Shown here: positions 1 through 12,523 of the stretch, piece after piece
How positions within the stretch are numbered: the stretch's first letter is position 1
Layout: each line of letters begins with the position of its first letter
Assembly (NCBI RefSeq): GCF_000002865.3
Contig: NW_001865053.1
Span: 904,097 to 929,013 of the forward strand
Length of the DNA: 24,917 nucleotides
Source: Monosiga brevicollis MX1
Lineage: Eukaryota > Opisthokonta > Choanoflagellata > Craspedida > Salpingoecidae
Reading direction: 5' to 3'
Translations under genes and position numbers: made by a program
The notes under the pieces: generated by a model
What the model saw: only the letters and a program-made list of their open reading frames with translations
The model's database searches: none
Told to the model about the DNA's origin: nothing

Positions 1-1
1 C

Positions 2-3000
2 CGGACGCTGATCACACAGAAGCTCATCAACCTGGAAATCGAGGCCGTTTATGGCTCCAAGGTCAACGCCGACCTGCCCCCCGTCCTCCAGGTACGAATC
101 AATTGGAGGGCACCTGCACACTCTTTTGCAGCGTGCGCCCACGCGCACGCGTTGTGCTTCGAAGCCTCGTGCACTCGCGTCCAGCACATGAACTTGTCGT
201 TCTTCTCATCCCTCCTCCTAACCGCCATTCTTGCCGGTCGAAACATCAGGCCGATCCTCTTCATCGCTGCATTGGTGCCCTGGTCTACGGCTGCCGCCTT
301 GTTATCATTCCAGCGCATGCTCTCCAGCCACGGTGTGTAACATGAAAATGTGCACGGCTGATCATTATTGTTGTGATATCTCAAAGAACGGATTTTTGTT
401 CCTTCCTTCCACCTCCAACTGTTTTTGTGCAGGACAAATGTGCAATTTCGCGTGATTGATCTAGAGGTGGGTGGTTCATGCCTTCGCATTTTGCAGACCA
501 CCACAGAGCTTTTCTCGAGAAGCACAAGCGGTCTCTTTATCCTCTCTGCTCTCGGTCTCATCATCGAATTTTGTAATGATTTGGGTTGCGGCTTTGATGT
601 AGAAACTCTCATCGCCCCTGGGTCAAGCCAAGAGCTTTTGTTTTCTGACGGGCTATACCACGCCCACAGCGTTGCTTCTGCATGAACCGCGCCCTGTTTG
701 GGTTGGGTACGTTGCGCATCTCCATTGCTTGCATGTCCAACCATGATGTGCGTCAGCTCACTGCCCCACTTTGCAATGCGCCTACAAAGACGGCATGCAG
801 TGGGTCGAGATAGCTGTGTCTTGTCTGCCTTGAGCTGTGAACTGGACACAACAGATGACTTTGCACCCACCGTTTGGGCTAAAGATAGTCTACCATCCGA
901 CTGCTTTGGTAGGCTAAGCTAACACCGCCTGCATTATAAACCCCATCTGCTTTTCTCAGCCTGTCGTCATTCGGCTGCTATTTCCACAGCTTTGGTGCCC
1001 ACCCCGCAGCCATTAGGCGGCGCTTTGATCGTGTCACCCAACATGGTCTTGCATACGAATCAGGTATGTCGGGTCGTTAGAGACACCCTTCATAATATAA
1101 ACTGTGTCCTCTGCGATGTGGCACACAGGGGCGACTTTTGTGATGCTCGGGGGTTTTTTTTTGGTGTTAAATCATGATAGGCAAGCAGCAGCGCTGTTGC
1201 CGTCAATGCCATTGCAGCCCGCGCCACTGGCTATCCACACACCACGCAGGTTGGTGATATTTCCTGCTGCTGCAGCTTGGCGAGGCAGCTTCTTCGGCCT
1301 GATGCTCGCTCCACGTCTTTGGGAGTCTCGATTCGAATCTGCTTGACCGACACCATTGTCTCCTAGGCGGGCTTGAGCCTGAATCTTGACAACGCCCGTG
1401 TGACGTTCATCACGAGCGTTGACGCCATTTTCTCTCTTCAGTCTGGTCAACTCTATCGCATCGGCTTGGTACGCCTCATCGTTCCCTTGCCCATCAATTT
1501 TCCTTTTATCCCTGGTTGACAGCTCCGCTGGTCCCTTCCGTCATTCTAATAATTGTCTTGCAATCGTCTTTGCTCACTTCATCCTCCAGCAAAGCGAAGG
1601 GCGCATGGTGCGCAATTTTGTCTTTCAAGATCTGGGCACAGCAACTTTGCCCGCTTGCATCACATCCTGGGGCACAGACTTGGTCTTTGTTGGCACTCGC
1701 ACTGGCCTGTTAGTAGTGCTCCTGCGTGCTTCCGCACCGCTCATTGCATTATCTAGCTGATGTCCAACTCGACTATCCTCTCGTCTGCGTAGTGACTCCG
1801 TGCTGCTGGGCATGGCACCTGAGCAGAGGTCCGACGACGGCACACCGGCCCCAAAGCGCCCTCACAAGGCTGTTGCATCCCGGTGCGTTGTGACCTGCTT
1901 CGCCACCCCCCTCTTTTCTCGACTACAGCACTCATTGGCCAGTGTTGCTCACTTTCTTGCGTTTGGCATTGCAGCTCTACCGAAGACTTGGATATCTATG
2001 GCGCTGATCTGCATCATCGTGGCCAAGGACAGCGAAACTACATGGTCCATGTGCTTGATCGCTTACCCAATCTGGCCCCAGTCTTGGCCATCACCCCCGT
2101 GCGTGAGCTCTGACATTTGCCGTCAATATTGCAGCCACTTGTGCCACTTTTGCCACGCATGCACCCTCGGCGCCCCCCCTCATTCTGGTCGCTCTGTGCG
2201 TTGGGATCAGGCTTTGCCAGCTTCCGTGTCAGTTGAAGATGGGTTGCATGGACGACCGCCGATTGATACTCTTGTTACAGCTGGGCGGGATGATCATGCC
2301 AGTTTGGCGCAACTCTATAACGGGTTTCGACCCAAGGTGTGTTGCAGAATAGACGCACGGTTCTGATTGCTCAAACCCTTGGTCTGAGCCAGCATCTCGT
2401 CTTTGTTTGGGACGTTTGAGCAAAGTCATCACCGTTCATTGTTTTCAGGTGCAACTGAGTACACAAGAGTTTTCCAAGACGCGCGACGTGTGGGCTTTAC
2501 ATGTCCCTGTCAAGGGTAATCGGAGTGGTGAGCTGAATTGTCATGTTGTGAAGCGTGCCTTGCCCAGCCATATCTGTATTCAGGATTCTCGGCCTCGGTT
2601 CTTCTTTCCAGCGTGTCTTCTGTTGTCCAACTGTTTCACATGCTTTCTCTCATGATTCGGGTCGCAGATGCTGCCGACAAGGGGTCCCGTCGCTCGCATG
2701 GGGCCCTCATTCTATCACAGGTGAGTGCGATCGTTCAGCCTTTTGTGTTGCCAGCTCGGCTTCACCGGGCCTTATCTGCGCGGCATGTGTCTATGCTTGT
2801 CGTCATAGTCGTCTGGAACGGGCGTCCTGGCAATCCGCAATGGCCTGAAAACGTCACCGATCAACAGACTGGTGTGTAGCGTCAGCCCACCTCCCGTGTG
2901 CTTCAATTGTGTCTCCTTTCGGCTCTCTTGCCACGTTTCTTGTCCTCGTATCACCTTTAAGCAAAGGGGTAGTCCGCGCCTGGCACTCATTCTTGACATT

Positions 3001-6000
3001 TAATCAATGGTAGCCTTTTCTACGTCTTATCGTACAGTGCTTGCGGCCAACATGCAAGGGTAAAGCACGCCTCGCCACCATTGTCAAGACAGCTGACCTT
3101 TGTCTTGCCATCTCGCTTGGCCTGTACTTTGGCAAATATCTTACGTTGATTTGGTCGTCGTCATGTTGCTTCGCATTCCGATCATCAGGTCCAACTTTAT
3201 CTTGCAGGTCACCAGTCGAGCTCTCTTTCTGACCCGCGGCTTTGAACGGGTATGTACACTTCTTTCTGCTCTGAAGTTTTTCGATTCCTTACCACTGGCC
3301 ACCCAGTACCGCATACTCCTCACCACGAGCACCGTGCACTTTGGACCACGCTGTGTACTATATCCCTCGACTCATCTTGTTTTTTGGCCTTGGGAAAATG
3401 TCAGCTGGCAGAAATTCGCGTGCCCGGTGGGCAGAAGATTCGTAGCGCCAGTGTGGCCGACCCGTTCGTCATGACGCTCATGAGTGACCACTCGGTTCAC
3501 GTTGGTCTTGTTTCGCTTGTTCTGACACCATTTGCCATCTTCATCTCTTTTTCCACTTTTGCTTTTGATTCACCTTCGCAATCATTGCTTGGCAAACTTA
3601 CAATCTCACATCAATGGGGGCTCTACAGATGTTTGTGCTCAACCCAGTCACAAAGACGTTGGACCATATTGAGTGCACGCCGTGCTGGCAAGGTCGGCCC
3701 CTTTGCAGGACGCTATTGCTGGCCAAGTGTTGAAATCAAATTTTGAAGACACAGCCATCTCATTTCATTCTCTGGCTCATGTGTCCATGTTTAGGTGTGG
3801 TGAAATCAATCACCTTGTGCCAAGATGTCAGTCGCATCTTACATCTTCACTCAGGTGAGAGTTTTGAAAAGCGCAGCAAGCACGGTCTATATGTGCAAGG
3901 CACCGACTCAGTGAGCTCTGTTTGCTCTGGCAGCTGCGTTGCTTGATGAACTTAAGAATGAGAGTGAGCAACGGCTTGAGTCTGCTTCAACGGCCACCCA
4001 ATCAAGTGCGGTTGTAGAGGCAACACCAAACTCAACAGAGGTTGAAGGGGCCACTGCTCAGCCGGCAACCCGTGGCATGCTCGTGGCCGACGATGAAGAC
4101 GATTTCCTGTATGGCGAGGCTGAAGCGGAGCCAGACACAAAAACGACCATGCCTACGCCCACGCCAACTGTCTCCAAGCCAGGCCAAAATGTAGCACCGT
4201 CACAGGTAGTCGCTTGGCTCATAGATCAACTTTTGTTGCTTGATCTGAGCACGCACTATGACTGACGCAAGTTTCTCACCAAAACATGGGGTTTGCTGCC
4301 TGCTAGACTATGGCGGAAAGCGCAACATACGGAATTTTTGATGCTGCTGAGCTCGGTCCTAGCGTTGCAACCAGCGATGACTATGCGGCACCAACTTACT
4401 GGGCCTTGATCACTACTGAAAGTGGTGCACTTTATATTTGCACGGTGAGAGAAGCGGCTTGCTTTGTTCAAGATGCCCTTTCGCCAAGCCATTGCTCTCA
4501 CTTTTGTGTGACCTTCTTTCTGACAGGTCCCCGATTTGAAGATCGCATTCCACTGTCCCTCCTTTGGAGACGGCCATTCGCTCGTGTGGGATCGCTTGCC
4601 CAACCAGGCCATCCCTCAAGCTGGCGATGGCGCGGATGCGCCGGACGAGGCTAGGAACGACGACGATGCACACGGCAGCGAGGAATACATAGTTGAAACT
4701 TTATTGATTGGGCTGGGTCAAGGGCAACGACCTCATCTCTTAGCTCGAACGGTATGCTGCTTGGCACACCCCATTCTTGTTTGAAGCCGTCCATACCTCA
4801 CCATTTTTTTGATGTTCATCGCTCTCAATCACAGAGCGATCATCATCTATTGATGTACGAGGTGTTTCCGGTCGTTCCCTCGGTCACGGAGGCGGTGCGT
4901 GGTTATGATTGGGCGGCATTGCTTGACTTCTTTTGTTGTTTGGTGTGTGCGAGTGTCTGTGGCCCATGTTGAAGGTGCTCACCGTCACGCTGGTGCAGGC
5001 GGCGACCGTAGGACGGCTCAGTGTGCGATTGCGCAAGATACATCAAGCTCCTCTTTGTCTTTTTGAGGAAGACATCAGCCAGGTTCAGACTTTGGCCGAG
5101 CACGACCGGGGTCTATCGTCTTAACTGGCTCACAATGGCCTTGCATGAAACTGTAGAGTGTGCGGCGCCTCAAGCCCTTTCAAAACATTGCAGGATGCGA
5201 CGGCGTTTGTGTCACCGGCCCACGCCCCCTTCTAGTTGCTTGTGGGCATCAACTCAAGGTGTGAAGCTGACAAACTTGCTCTGCCTGTACTGTCACAAAC
5301 TGAATTCAAGTTTGCTCACGCATGTTTTGGCTTGCACCGGGCCGTCGAACATTCGACCGGGTAAGGCCATCACCATCGTGCCGCTGGCCTTGGAGGATGC
5401 AGTCAAGACCTTTCATCCTCTGCACATGGATGATGTTGAAAACGGCTTTATTTACTTTACAAAAGCGGTCAGTCAGCATCAGCCCGGACTCTTGTTGGGC
5501 ATGCAGTGTGATGGGATTCCCACTGTCTCTGCTTTTTTTGACCCTACTCAAAACTGCTCTTCTGTGATCTCATGGTCGAATTGACTGGACTGGTGTGAAT
5601 CATTCACGGCCAATCTACTCCAGGGAACGTTGTGCTGTGCCACGGCTCCAGATGGTCTCATGTTAAACCGTGGCGTTTTGGCACGTCGGGCGGTGCTGGG
5701 TCGTACCATCCAAAAGGTACGGGAAGCTGCGCCAGCTGGGATGATGTCATGATGGCATACGCTTACGTTTCTGTCATGCTTGACCACCGACTCCCCAAGA
5801 TCGCTTTTGATCTCGACAGCCGTTTGGCGGCGCTGCTCTTGATGGAGCCGGTATGTTACGAAGAAGGTGGCGTTCTCTCGTACAAGGCGTGAGACATTGC
5901 CTTCCCTTAATTACATTTCTTGCCATGCATCAGCGGCCGGAGCTCAAGCCGTCTCGCGGCAACAACGATCCCCCCTCCAACGAGCTTCCCAACATTTCTT

Positions 6001-8375
6001 ACCGTGCGTATCTTCTCCAGACAAAACCCTCCATGTGCAGATTCACGCTTTTTGTGCCTCACAGCTGTCATGTATCCCATTGTAATAGGGCCGGATGAAC
6101 CCAAAGCCCTGACTCCCTTTTTTCAACTGCAGCTTTTGTCGCCCAAATCCATGAAGCTTCTTCCAGACACTCGGTTCGACCCATGCCCGGTCGCGAGCAG
6201 CCTGTTCTGCCAACTTGGGCAAGTAGCGCTCTATCTCATGCTTGCACCTGCCCTTCAGTATTGAATATGATTTGCATCACCACGTGACCTCCTTTGCGGC
6301 CGTGCGCCTATCTTCAAGCTTGAACAGCACCGGCAAACAGGTTTGTCTTTCTGCCTGTTCCACCCGGGCTCTGGGTGATTTTGTCGGCTCAAAGGTGTGA
6401 GCTGAATACACTGTGGCCCGTTTCCTTACTTCATATGTCCTGGATAGAATTACATTGCAGTCGGTGTGACATTGCTGGAAGGTCAACGCGCCACCACAAC
6501 GGGCTTTGTACGCTTCAAATCCCAGGCTGCGTTTGCGGATTTCTTTCTCACATCTAGAGCTGGCATTGTGCTAATGCTGGTGGGCACCAAAATCTTATAG
6601 GTGGACTTTTACACTGTGGATGTGCATGATGGCAAGGAAACTCGCCTCGAGGTGAGACATCCAATCTCAAACGGCACTTGGGACTTGGCGACATGTGGGC
6701 AAAACACCACAGGACGTTTTTAAGCATCTTCATCACATTGGTGCATGGTGATCTAGAAACGAGCCAGCTGCAAGCAGCCTGGGTGTGTGTCGGCCATGGA
6801 TTGTACCGAGGATGGCTTTCTTGTAGCAGCCGTGGGCCAGCGCTTGGGGTCCAAGGTACGCCACTCAGCCTGTGTGGTCATTTGGCGCTGCAGTCGTGGT
6901 GCAAGCAAATCCTTCAACTCGTGTCCAAGTTTAATTTCATGCCGCTGCTGCCAATGTAGATTTACGTATGGAACTTTCAAGACGGGCAGGAATTGCAACC
7001 TTTGGCGTACTTTGAAGCCGGGGTGAGAACCTGCTGACCGTTGGGGACCGTACTACCTGTAGAATCTGACACGCGAATAACTTTTGCGCATCTTTCCGGT
7101 AGATCTACACCTCATGTATCCGAGTCATTAAGAATCTGGCCATTGTTGGAGACTACGAGTCGGGCGTCCAGTTACTGCGATTTTCCAGGGTTAGTTTGCC
7201 GTGTTTCGGCATTGCGGGCTGCAACATTTGCCCATCGCTTGACCACCTGCCAAACTCAAAAAGTCTTTGCATATGGTAATTGGCGTGTCATCTCGTGCCC
7301 GGTTTAGCAAAAAGGCCTGCAGCAAATGCCGGTATTTCGAGGCACCAAGCACCGCTTTTATTCCTTGGTCAAAGTGGGCGCAGATCCTCACAAATCAAAG
7401 TATGTTGTTGGTTCATTTGCTTTCCTCGAATCCCGTCATCATCAGGGAGCGATCGACGTTGTTTCTCGTCTTGGAGTAGCCCGACTCGTTGTTGCATTTG
7501 TAGCTTCGTGTCCATACGTGGGCGTTTGTGTGACCGCCTTTTGTTTGGTTTTGGGTGCATAGTTGTTACTGCGCCGACTTTGTGGTTCGCGAAAGCGATT
7601 TGGCCATGATCTACGGTGATGCAGATGGCAACCTGGTTGCGCTGGACTACGATGCTGACAGTCAGTTTCGATGGTCTCGTGATGCACCTTGCGCCCAAGT
7701 TATTTGTGCGATACCGTGGCACGAGCTCAGTATGTGTGTTGGTATCATGGTATGTTCTGCGATCGCTCCCCGGGTTGCTGCAGGTCCTGACACGCGTGGC
7801 GGGCGCATTCTCGTGCGCTCTGCCAACTTTCACTTGGGCACGCGACTGAGCGCCATGTTGCGCTTGCAAGCGGCGCCCGTGGTGCGAGCACCGGGCGGAT
7901 TGGCAGAAGCACAAAAGTGCCACGTTGTCCACACCTTTGGGATTGAGGGCCAGCAGGGCGTGGTGATCCCATTGCATGAGGCCGAGTATCGCCGCCTGGA
8001 GATGCTGCAGAAAAAGCTGGTGTCGCATTCGTCACTTGCGGGCCTGCATCCATTTCAATTTCGGTTTGTCAAGACGTTTTTTTTTTTTTCCTTAATTGCT
8101 TGGCATTGGCGTCGTGGGGCAGCGGCTATCCCATGGCATGTTCCCCGGTCATGTCAAGTAACTCATCAATGATTGCTGGGTGGTGTAGTGCCTTCAAATC
8201 ATCCATCTGGCGACCCCGTTCATTTGCCCAAGGCATTTTGGATGGTGCTCTTCTTCGCCAATACTTTTGCTTGGGTCGGCGTGAACAGCTGGACGTTGCA
8301 GAGCAGCTTGGTGTCTCAGCCCAACAGCTGGAGCGAGACATGGCTCATGCCTTGGACGCGGCCTTTTATCTTTGA
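2..8375 (+). CDS. CPSF1: Cleavage and polyadenylation specificity factor subunit 1 (CPSF160), 5'-partial, 41 exons
   Basis: CPSF160 is the scaffold of the module (with WDR33, CPSF30 and FIP1) that recognises the polyadenylation signal in the nucleus. I followed similarity to human CPSF1 from exon to exon. Exons: 2-91, 250-332, 433-466, 603-706, 790-908, 990-1063, 1181-1249, 1367-1468, 1590-1708, 1793-1882, 1975-2098, 2211-2336, 2449-2515, 2668-2720, 2809-2875, 3038-3059, 3189-3249, 3405-3500, 3629-3692, 3795-3854, 3934-4205, 4307-4444, 4527-4751, 4835-4894, 4999-5110, 5194-5258, 5366-5467, 5624-5716, 5800-5850, 5934-6003, 6089-6173, 6259-6340, 6448-6507, 6601-6651, 6757-6855, 6960-7022, 7103-7189, 7308-7399, 7563-7660, 7784-8063, 8189-8375. 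All introns are GT-AG and all phases agree, giving 1,331 residues plus stop. Landmarks: ALVYGCRLVIIP, GYTTPTALLLHEPRPVW, the acidic DDEDDFLYGE, and the CPSF_A end ILDGALLRQYF. Roughly the first tenth lies left of the window. Weakest calls are the starts of exons 4 and 38 and the donor of exon 15. Confidence 0.93.
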
Positions 8376-8638
8376 GCAGGCGCGCAGACCCCAGCAACAG
8401 TTGAAAATGCGCGGGCCGAGACGCGCAAGCCAGATTGCAATTGACTTGTGAGTCAATGATACTCTCGTTGTGGGGCATCAATTCTATCAGATCCATCATA
8501 AGATAGCAGAAACAAGCACATTATATATACGTATACACACACAAAAGGAGGACCCGGGCAGAGGGAGTGAGCGGTGACAATAGCACAAAACAGTTCAGCT
8601 CAGCAACTCTTTCACCCGGATCGTTGGTCGAGCTCTTT
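8376..8638. other. Convergent intergenic spacer, CPSF1 / small ER-type gene
   Basis: This 263-bp stretch separates two convergent stop codons and should hold both 3' UTRs. No canonical AATAAA is visible on either strand. An AT-rich alternating purine/pyrimidine run with a CA tail lies at about 8520-8545. I see no ORF or structured RNA. Confidence 0.6.
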
Positions 8639-9086
8639 TTAGAGTTCCTTGTGAAGGCGTTCTTGGATGCGCTTTGTGCGGCGGTTTTGTTTCTCCTTTA
8701 GTTCAAGCTCTTGTTGGCGCAGGTAGTCGAGGTTGGCCTGGGCATCATCAAGCATGTCTTGGATAGCATCGCGATGCTTGTACATGTCGTCCTTCTCACC
8801 TGAGAACTTTTCGTAGTCGCGCTGCGTATTTGATCAACATGAATCCCTGAGGTGGTGGGGCCAACGCAGCGGTCAGTCCCAAAGCACTCTCTGCCTTGCA
8901 GTGACGAACCTTGACCGAGCTTTTCAAAGCTTCCGCGTCTTGGAGAAGCGATTGCTCCACACTCTGCGCTGTGTTGGGCCAGTCCTTCCGGCTGCGGCCG
9001 GCCGTCGCCGATGGGAGCAGCAAACCAAGAAGCAGCAGCAATAGCACAAAGGCAGTGCGCCAGTCACCACGAGCGCATGACCACAT
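8639..9086 (-). CDS. Small secretory-pathway coiled-coil-like protein, C-terminal HKEL (unrecognised family)
   Basis: Two exons on the minus strand, 9086-8910 (59 codons) and 8821-8639 (60 codons plus stop), joined in phase 0 by a GTTCGT donor and a CGCAG acceptor. The 119-residue product starts MWSCARGDWRTAF. A leucine-rich hydrophobic core ending LLPSATAG follows, a typical cleavable signal peptide. The mature part of about 90 residues is strongly charged and predicted helical (RDYEKFSGEKDD, then YLRQQELELKEKQNRR), so a short coiled coil is likely. The last four residues, HKEL, resemble ER-retrieval tetrapeptides (KDEL/HDEL class), but Lys replaces the usual acidic or amide residue. The frame stays open upstream to a Met at 9230. 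I chose 9086 because it puts the signal peptide at the N-terminus. I do not recognise the family. An ER-lumenal role is inferred from the two ends only. Confidence 0.72.
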
Positions 9087-9900
<814 letters not shown>

Positions 9901-11616
9901 ATGGCGTCGCTCGCGGCCTATTTGGCCGCTAATTATGGCCCAAATGCGTCGGGTAAAGAGCCGGATGAGGGACGGCAGCGACGGAAGAAAAAAGTCAAGC
10001 GAGCGAAAGTCGTTCAAGGTCTCCGAATCCGAGATGCTGATGTGGATGCTCTGCCCTCTTCTGAGCGTCAAGTGATTGAAGATGATCCAGTCCTTGTGGA
10101 CGAGCAGGGACGTGAGATTTCGTTGACAATCAACGAGCAGCAAATCTTGCAGAGCGAACACCTCGGGCCATCTGCTGCTTCGACGGCCGACGCCTCGCCA
10201 CCACGCCGTCAGCGTCACGACAGCCCCGATGCCTCGCCACCGCGCCGTCAGCGTCACGACAGCCCCGATGCCTCGCCACCGCGCCGTCAGCGTCACGACA
10301 GCCCCGATGCCTCGCCACCGCGCCGTCAGCGTCACGACAGCCCCGACGCCTCGCCACCACGTCGTCAGCGTCACGACAGCCCCGACGCCTCGCCACCACG
10401 TCGTCAGCGCACCGGTGGCACGGACGCTTCACCACCACGACGCTCGCGAACAGCTAGCAAGCGGTCCGCTTCTCTCACAGATCAGAGCCACGAAGATGCG
10501 TCCCCACCCCGACGACGGGCCGCCAATACCTCCGACATTGAGGCCCAGCTCCAAAACCTAGCCGGTCTTCAAAATGCTGCTGCTTTACGTCAGGACCTAG
10601 AACTTCGTGCGGTGCGACCTTGCCTATCACCCAGACCTTGTTTTCGCGTGTTTTTCTCTATTCATCGTGACCATCTTCTCTCCCTGCTCTCCCCCCCCCT
10701 TTTTTTTTCCTTCCGGGGTACGCAGGCAGCAGAGCAGCGCATGCTAGATGCACTCGGGGATAGTGCTGGGCACGGTCAAGAGACCGTGCATCGTGATAAG
10801 AGGTATGTCAGTCAGATCTTCATGCCAATCTGTCTCCCAAGTTTCTTCGGCTCACTTGTTATGCTGCGACAGTGGTCGTCGACTTGATCCGAAGTTGGAG
10901 CGTCTGCGGAAGCGGGAGATGGAACAAAAACGAGAGGAGCTTGAGCAAGAACAAATGGAATGGGGCCGCGGGTGGGTTCATTGTCATGGCGCATCATTAT
11001 TTTGCCTTTTGTTCAGCTCATTTGCCTTGCCCTTCGTACAGTCTGAAACAAACTCGAGATGCTCAGGATCGCCGCGCAGAAATCGAGCACGAGATGAGCA
11101 AGCCACTGGCTCGATCTCGCAATGACGAAGATCTTAATAAAGTCGGTTTGCAGCTTGTCCTCACCCATCGCTTCTCCTTGCCCCATACGCTGTCCTTTCC
11201 TGGCATCAGGCCTCCACAGGCTGCAGCATCTTCTGACTTTGTGTGCTTTGCATTCTCTGATCATTGAGCGCAGATGCAAAGAGATGAAATTAGGGCCGAG
11301 GATCCAATGGCGGCCTACATTATGAAGCAGCGTGAGCAAGCTTCGGGCAAGCCGTCACGTCCTCGCTATCGTGGCCCACCCGCGCCTCCAAATCGGTTTG
11401 GTATTGAGCCAGGTCTGTCATGTCACGCCCACCCCTTGTAGTTAATTTTACAAGGAGTGCACGTCAAGTGACCCTTGCTTTTTGCCAATTTATGCAGGCC
11501 ATCGATGGGATGGACGAGACAGGTCGAATGGCTTCGAACAGCGCTGGTTTCAGACTAGAGCACGGGGCGCAGCAGTAGGCAAGGATGCCTACAAATGGTC
11601 CGTTGAGGACATGTAG
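9901..11616 (+). CDS. BUD13: BUD13 homologue, subunit of the RES (retention and splicing) complex, 6 exons
   Basis: BUD13, with SNIP1/Pml1 and RBMX2/Snu17, forms the RES complex that joins the activated spliceosome and aids pre-mRNA splicing and nuclear retention. Exons: 9901-10611, 10726-10802, 10873-10971, 11042-11141, 11274-11412, 11498-11616. All junctions are GT-AG with matching phases, giving 414 residues (human about 619). It starts MASLAAYLAANYG, followed by a basic KKKVKRAK segment, then eight DASPPRR motifs. The C-terminal half has the family blocks DKSGRRLDPKLERLRKRE, MSKPLARSRNDEDLNK and EDPMAAYIMKQ. It ends with RPRYRGPPAPPNRFG, GHRWDGRDRSNGFEQRW and the terminal KWSVEDM, nearly identical to animal BUD13. 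In yeast the equivalent Trp-containing C-terminal peptide docks on Snu17. The chosen ATG is the first in frame and matches the usual N-terminus. Confidence 0.95.
10189..10422 (+). repeat. 39-bp coding minisatellite in BUD13 exon 1 (DASPPRRQRHDSP)
   Basis: Five consecutive 39-bp copies encode DASPPRRQRHDSP with only a few synonymous differences (GAC/GAT, CCA/CCG, CGC/CGT). A sixth copy at 10384-10422 diverges at its end (RTGGT). Two looser DASPPRR motifs follow at about 10423 and 10494. The same 13-residue phrase is typical of animal BUD13. Confidence 0.95.
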
Positions 11617-12218
11617 CACAACTTACATAAATCGGCAAGCGGCTCTCTTGCTCAACGAGGCAACGCAGAATTGAAATGATGAAAACAAGCGACTGAAGCG
11701 CAGCTCGCTTCGCCAAGATATGCCGGCAGGAATGAAGCACAAGATATCGATTCTTTGATGCTCGAACATCTCAGGTGTACAACATAATACCATACAAGCT
11801 GTACATCCAGACACAAAGTAAGGCCCTGACTGGTTTCACGAGGCCTTCACAGCACACCTGACCGAACAAGTCATCATGCCAATTTCAAGCCCAAGGTTTT
11901 GGAGTTGAAATATTATATAGTATGCACACCCTCGCGCGTTGGGTCGCAAACGCAAGCTAAAAGTGACAGCATGCAAGTTCAGCACTGCCAAACCGTAACC
12001 AATACAAGGGAGGCCGGCAATCGTGCAGATCACACACCAAGTTGACAAGTCTCTCCGATCGAATGGACGGAAGAGTGTTGAGTTGACAGTCAAACAATAT
12101 ATGAACATCAAGCATGAAGCACACAGCCACAGACACAGACACAGCCACAGACATACAGATATGCACACTTTACAAAGCACCGACATACACCTGTACACGC
12201 GGCAAACACATCAGAGGC
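11617..12218. other. Convergent intergenic spacer, BUD13 / giant receptor gene
   Basis: About 600 bp lie between the BUD13 stop and the proposed last stop of the giant gene, presumably holding both 3' UTRs. I see no AATAAA, tRNA, conserved ORF or hairpin of note. A short CA-rich simple repeat made of ACAGCC and ACAGAC units lies at about 12118-12160. Open frames here are low-complexity by-products. Confidence 0.5.
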
Positions 12219-12523
12219 TTAGAGCCCTGTGGTCGGTTTGAGACGGTTAACGTGCGAGTACATCTCTTCCAGCTCCTCATCTATTGAGACAAAACAATGA
12301 ACAAATGAGATGGTCGATTCGATGAGTGCAATGTGCGACAAAACTGTTCACACGGAATGAGTCTCGCAATCGACAAAACGCACGGGTTTTCTGGCGTTCA
12401 AGAGTGCTCATAGCAACAGATTCGGAAGTTTCAGAAGGTGCATTGCTGCCCTTGCGGCGATGCTTCTTCTTCTTCTTCTTTTTGTCGACACGAGCGGCAG
12501 AGACAGGCACCGGCTCTTTAAAC
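12219..12523 (-). other. Two probable 3'-terminal exons of the giant receptor gene
   Basis: Exon 12523-12384 enters in phase 2 and encodes 46 residues, FKEPVPVSAARVD, a seven-lysine run, HRRKGSNAPSETSES and onward to ERQKT. It ends at a GTGCGT donor in phase 1. Exon 12280-12219 follows CTCAATAG and adds HEELEEMYSHVNRL, ending KPTTGL and stop. Both phases fit. No room exists upstream for a separate gene, so joining to the giant ORF is the simplest reading. The predicted total is 3,415 codons downstream of 22766. Confidence 0.68.

Noticed and set aside
49-870. 273-residue open frame on the minus strand
   Set aside because: It lies opposite five well-supported CPSF1 exons and their introns, shows no family motif, and is basic and low in structure, as expected of an antisense frame.
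1320-1350. TTCGAATC-like box resembling a tRNA B box
   Set aside because: It sits in a CPSF1 intron. No A box, cloverleaf or paired acceptor stem could be found around it.
5717-5799. ATGATG-type C-box-like motifs in a CPSF1 intron (possible intronic C/D snoRNA)
   Set aside because: No matching D box with terminal stem at the right spacing, and the 83-nt intron leaves little room.
7369-8028. 219-residue open frame on the minus strand
   Set aside because: Antisense to the last CPSF1 exons, which are clearly coding on the plus strand. No recognisable domain.
12384-12523. Lysine-rich frame at 12277-12510 as an independent small gene
   Set aside because: The segment begins at a strong splice acceptor, and only about 185 bp separate it from the giant ORF on the same strand. 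It fits better as that gene's exon.
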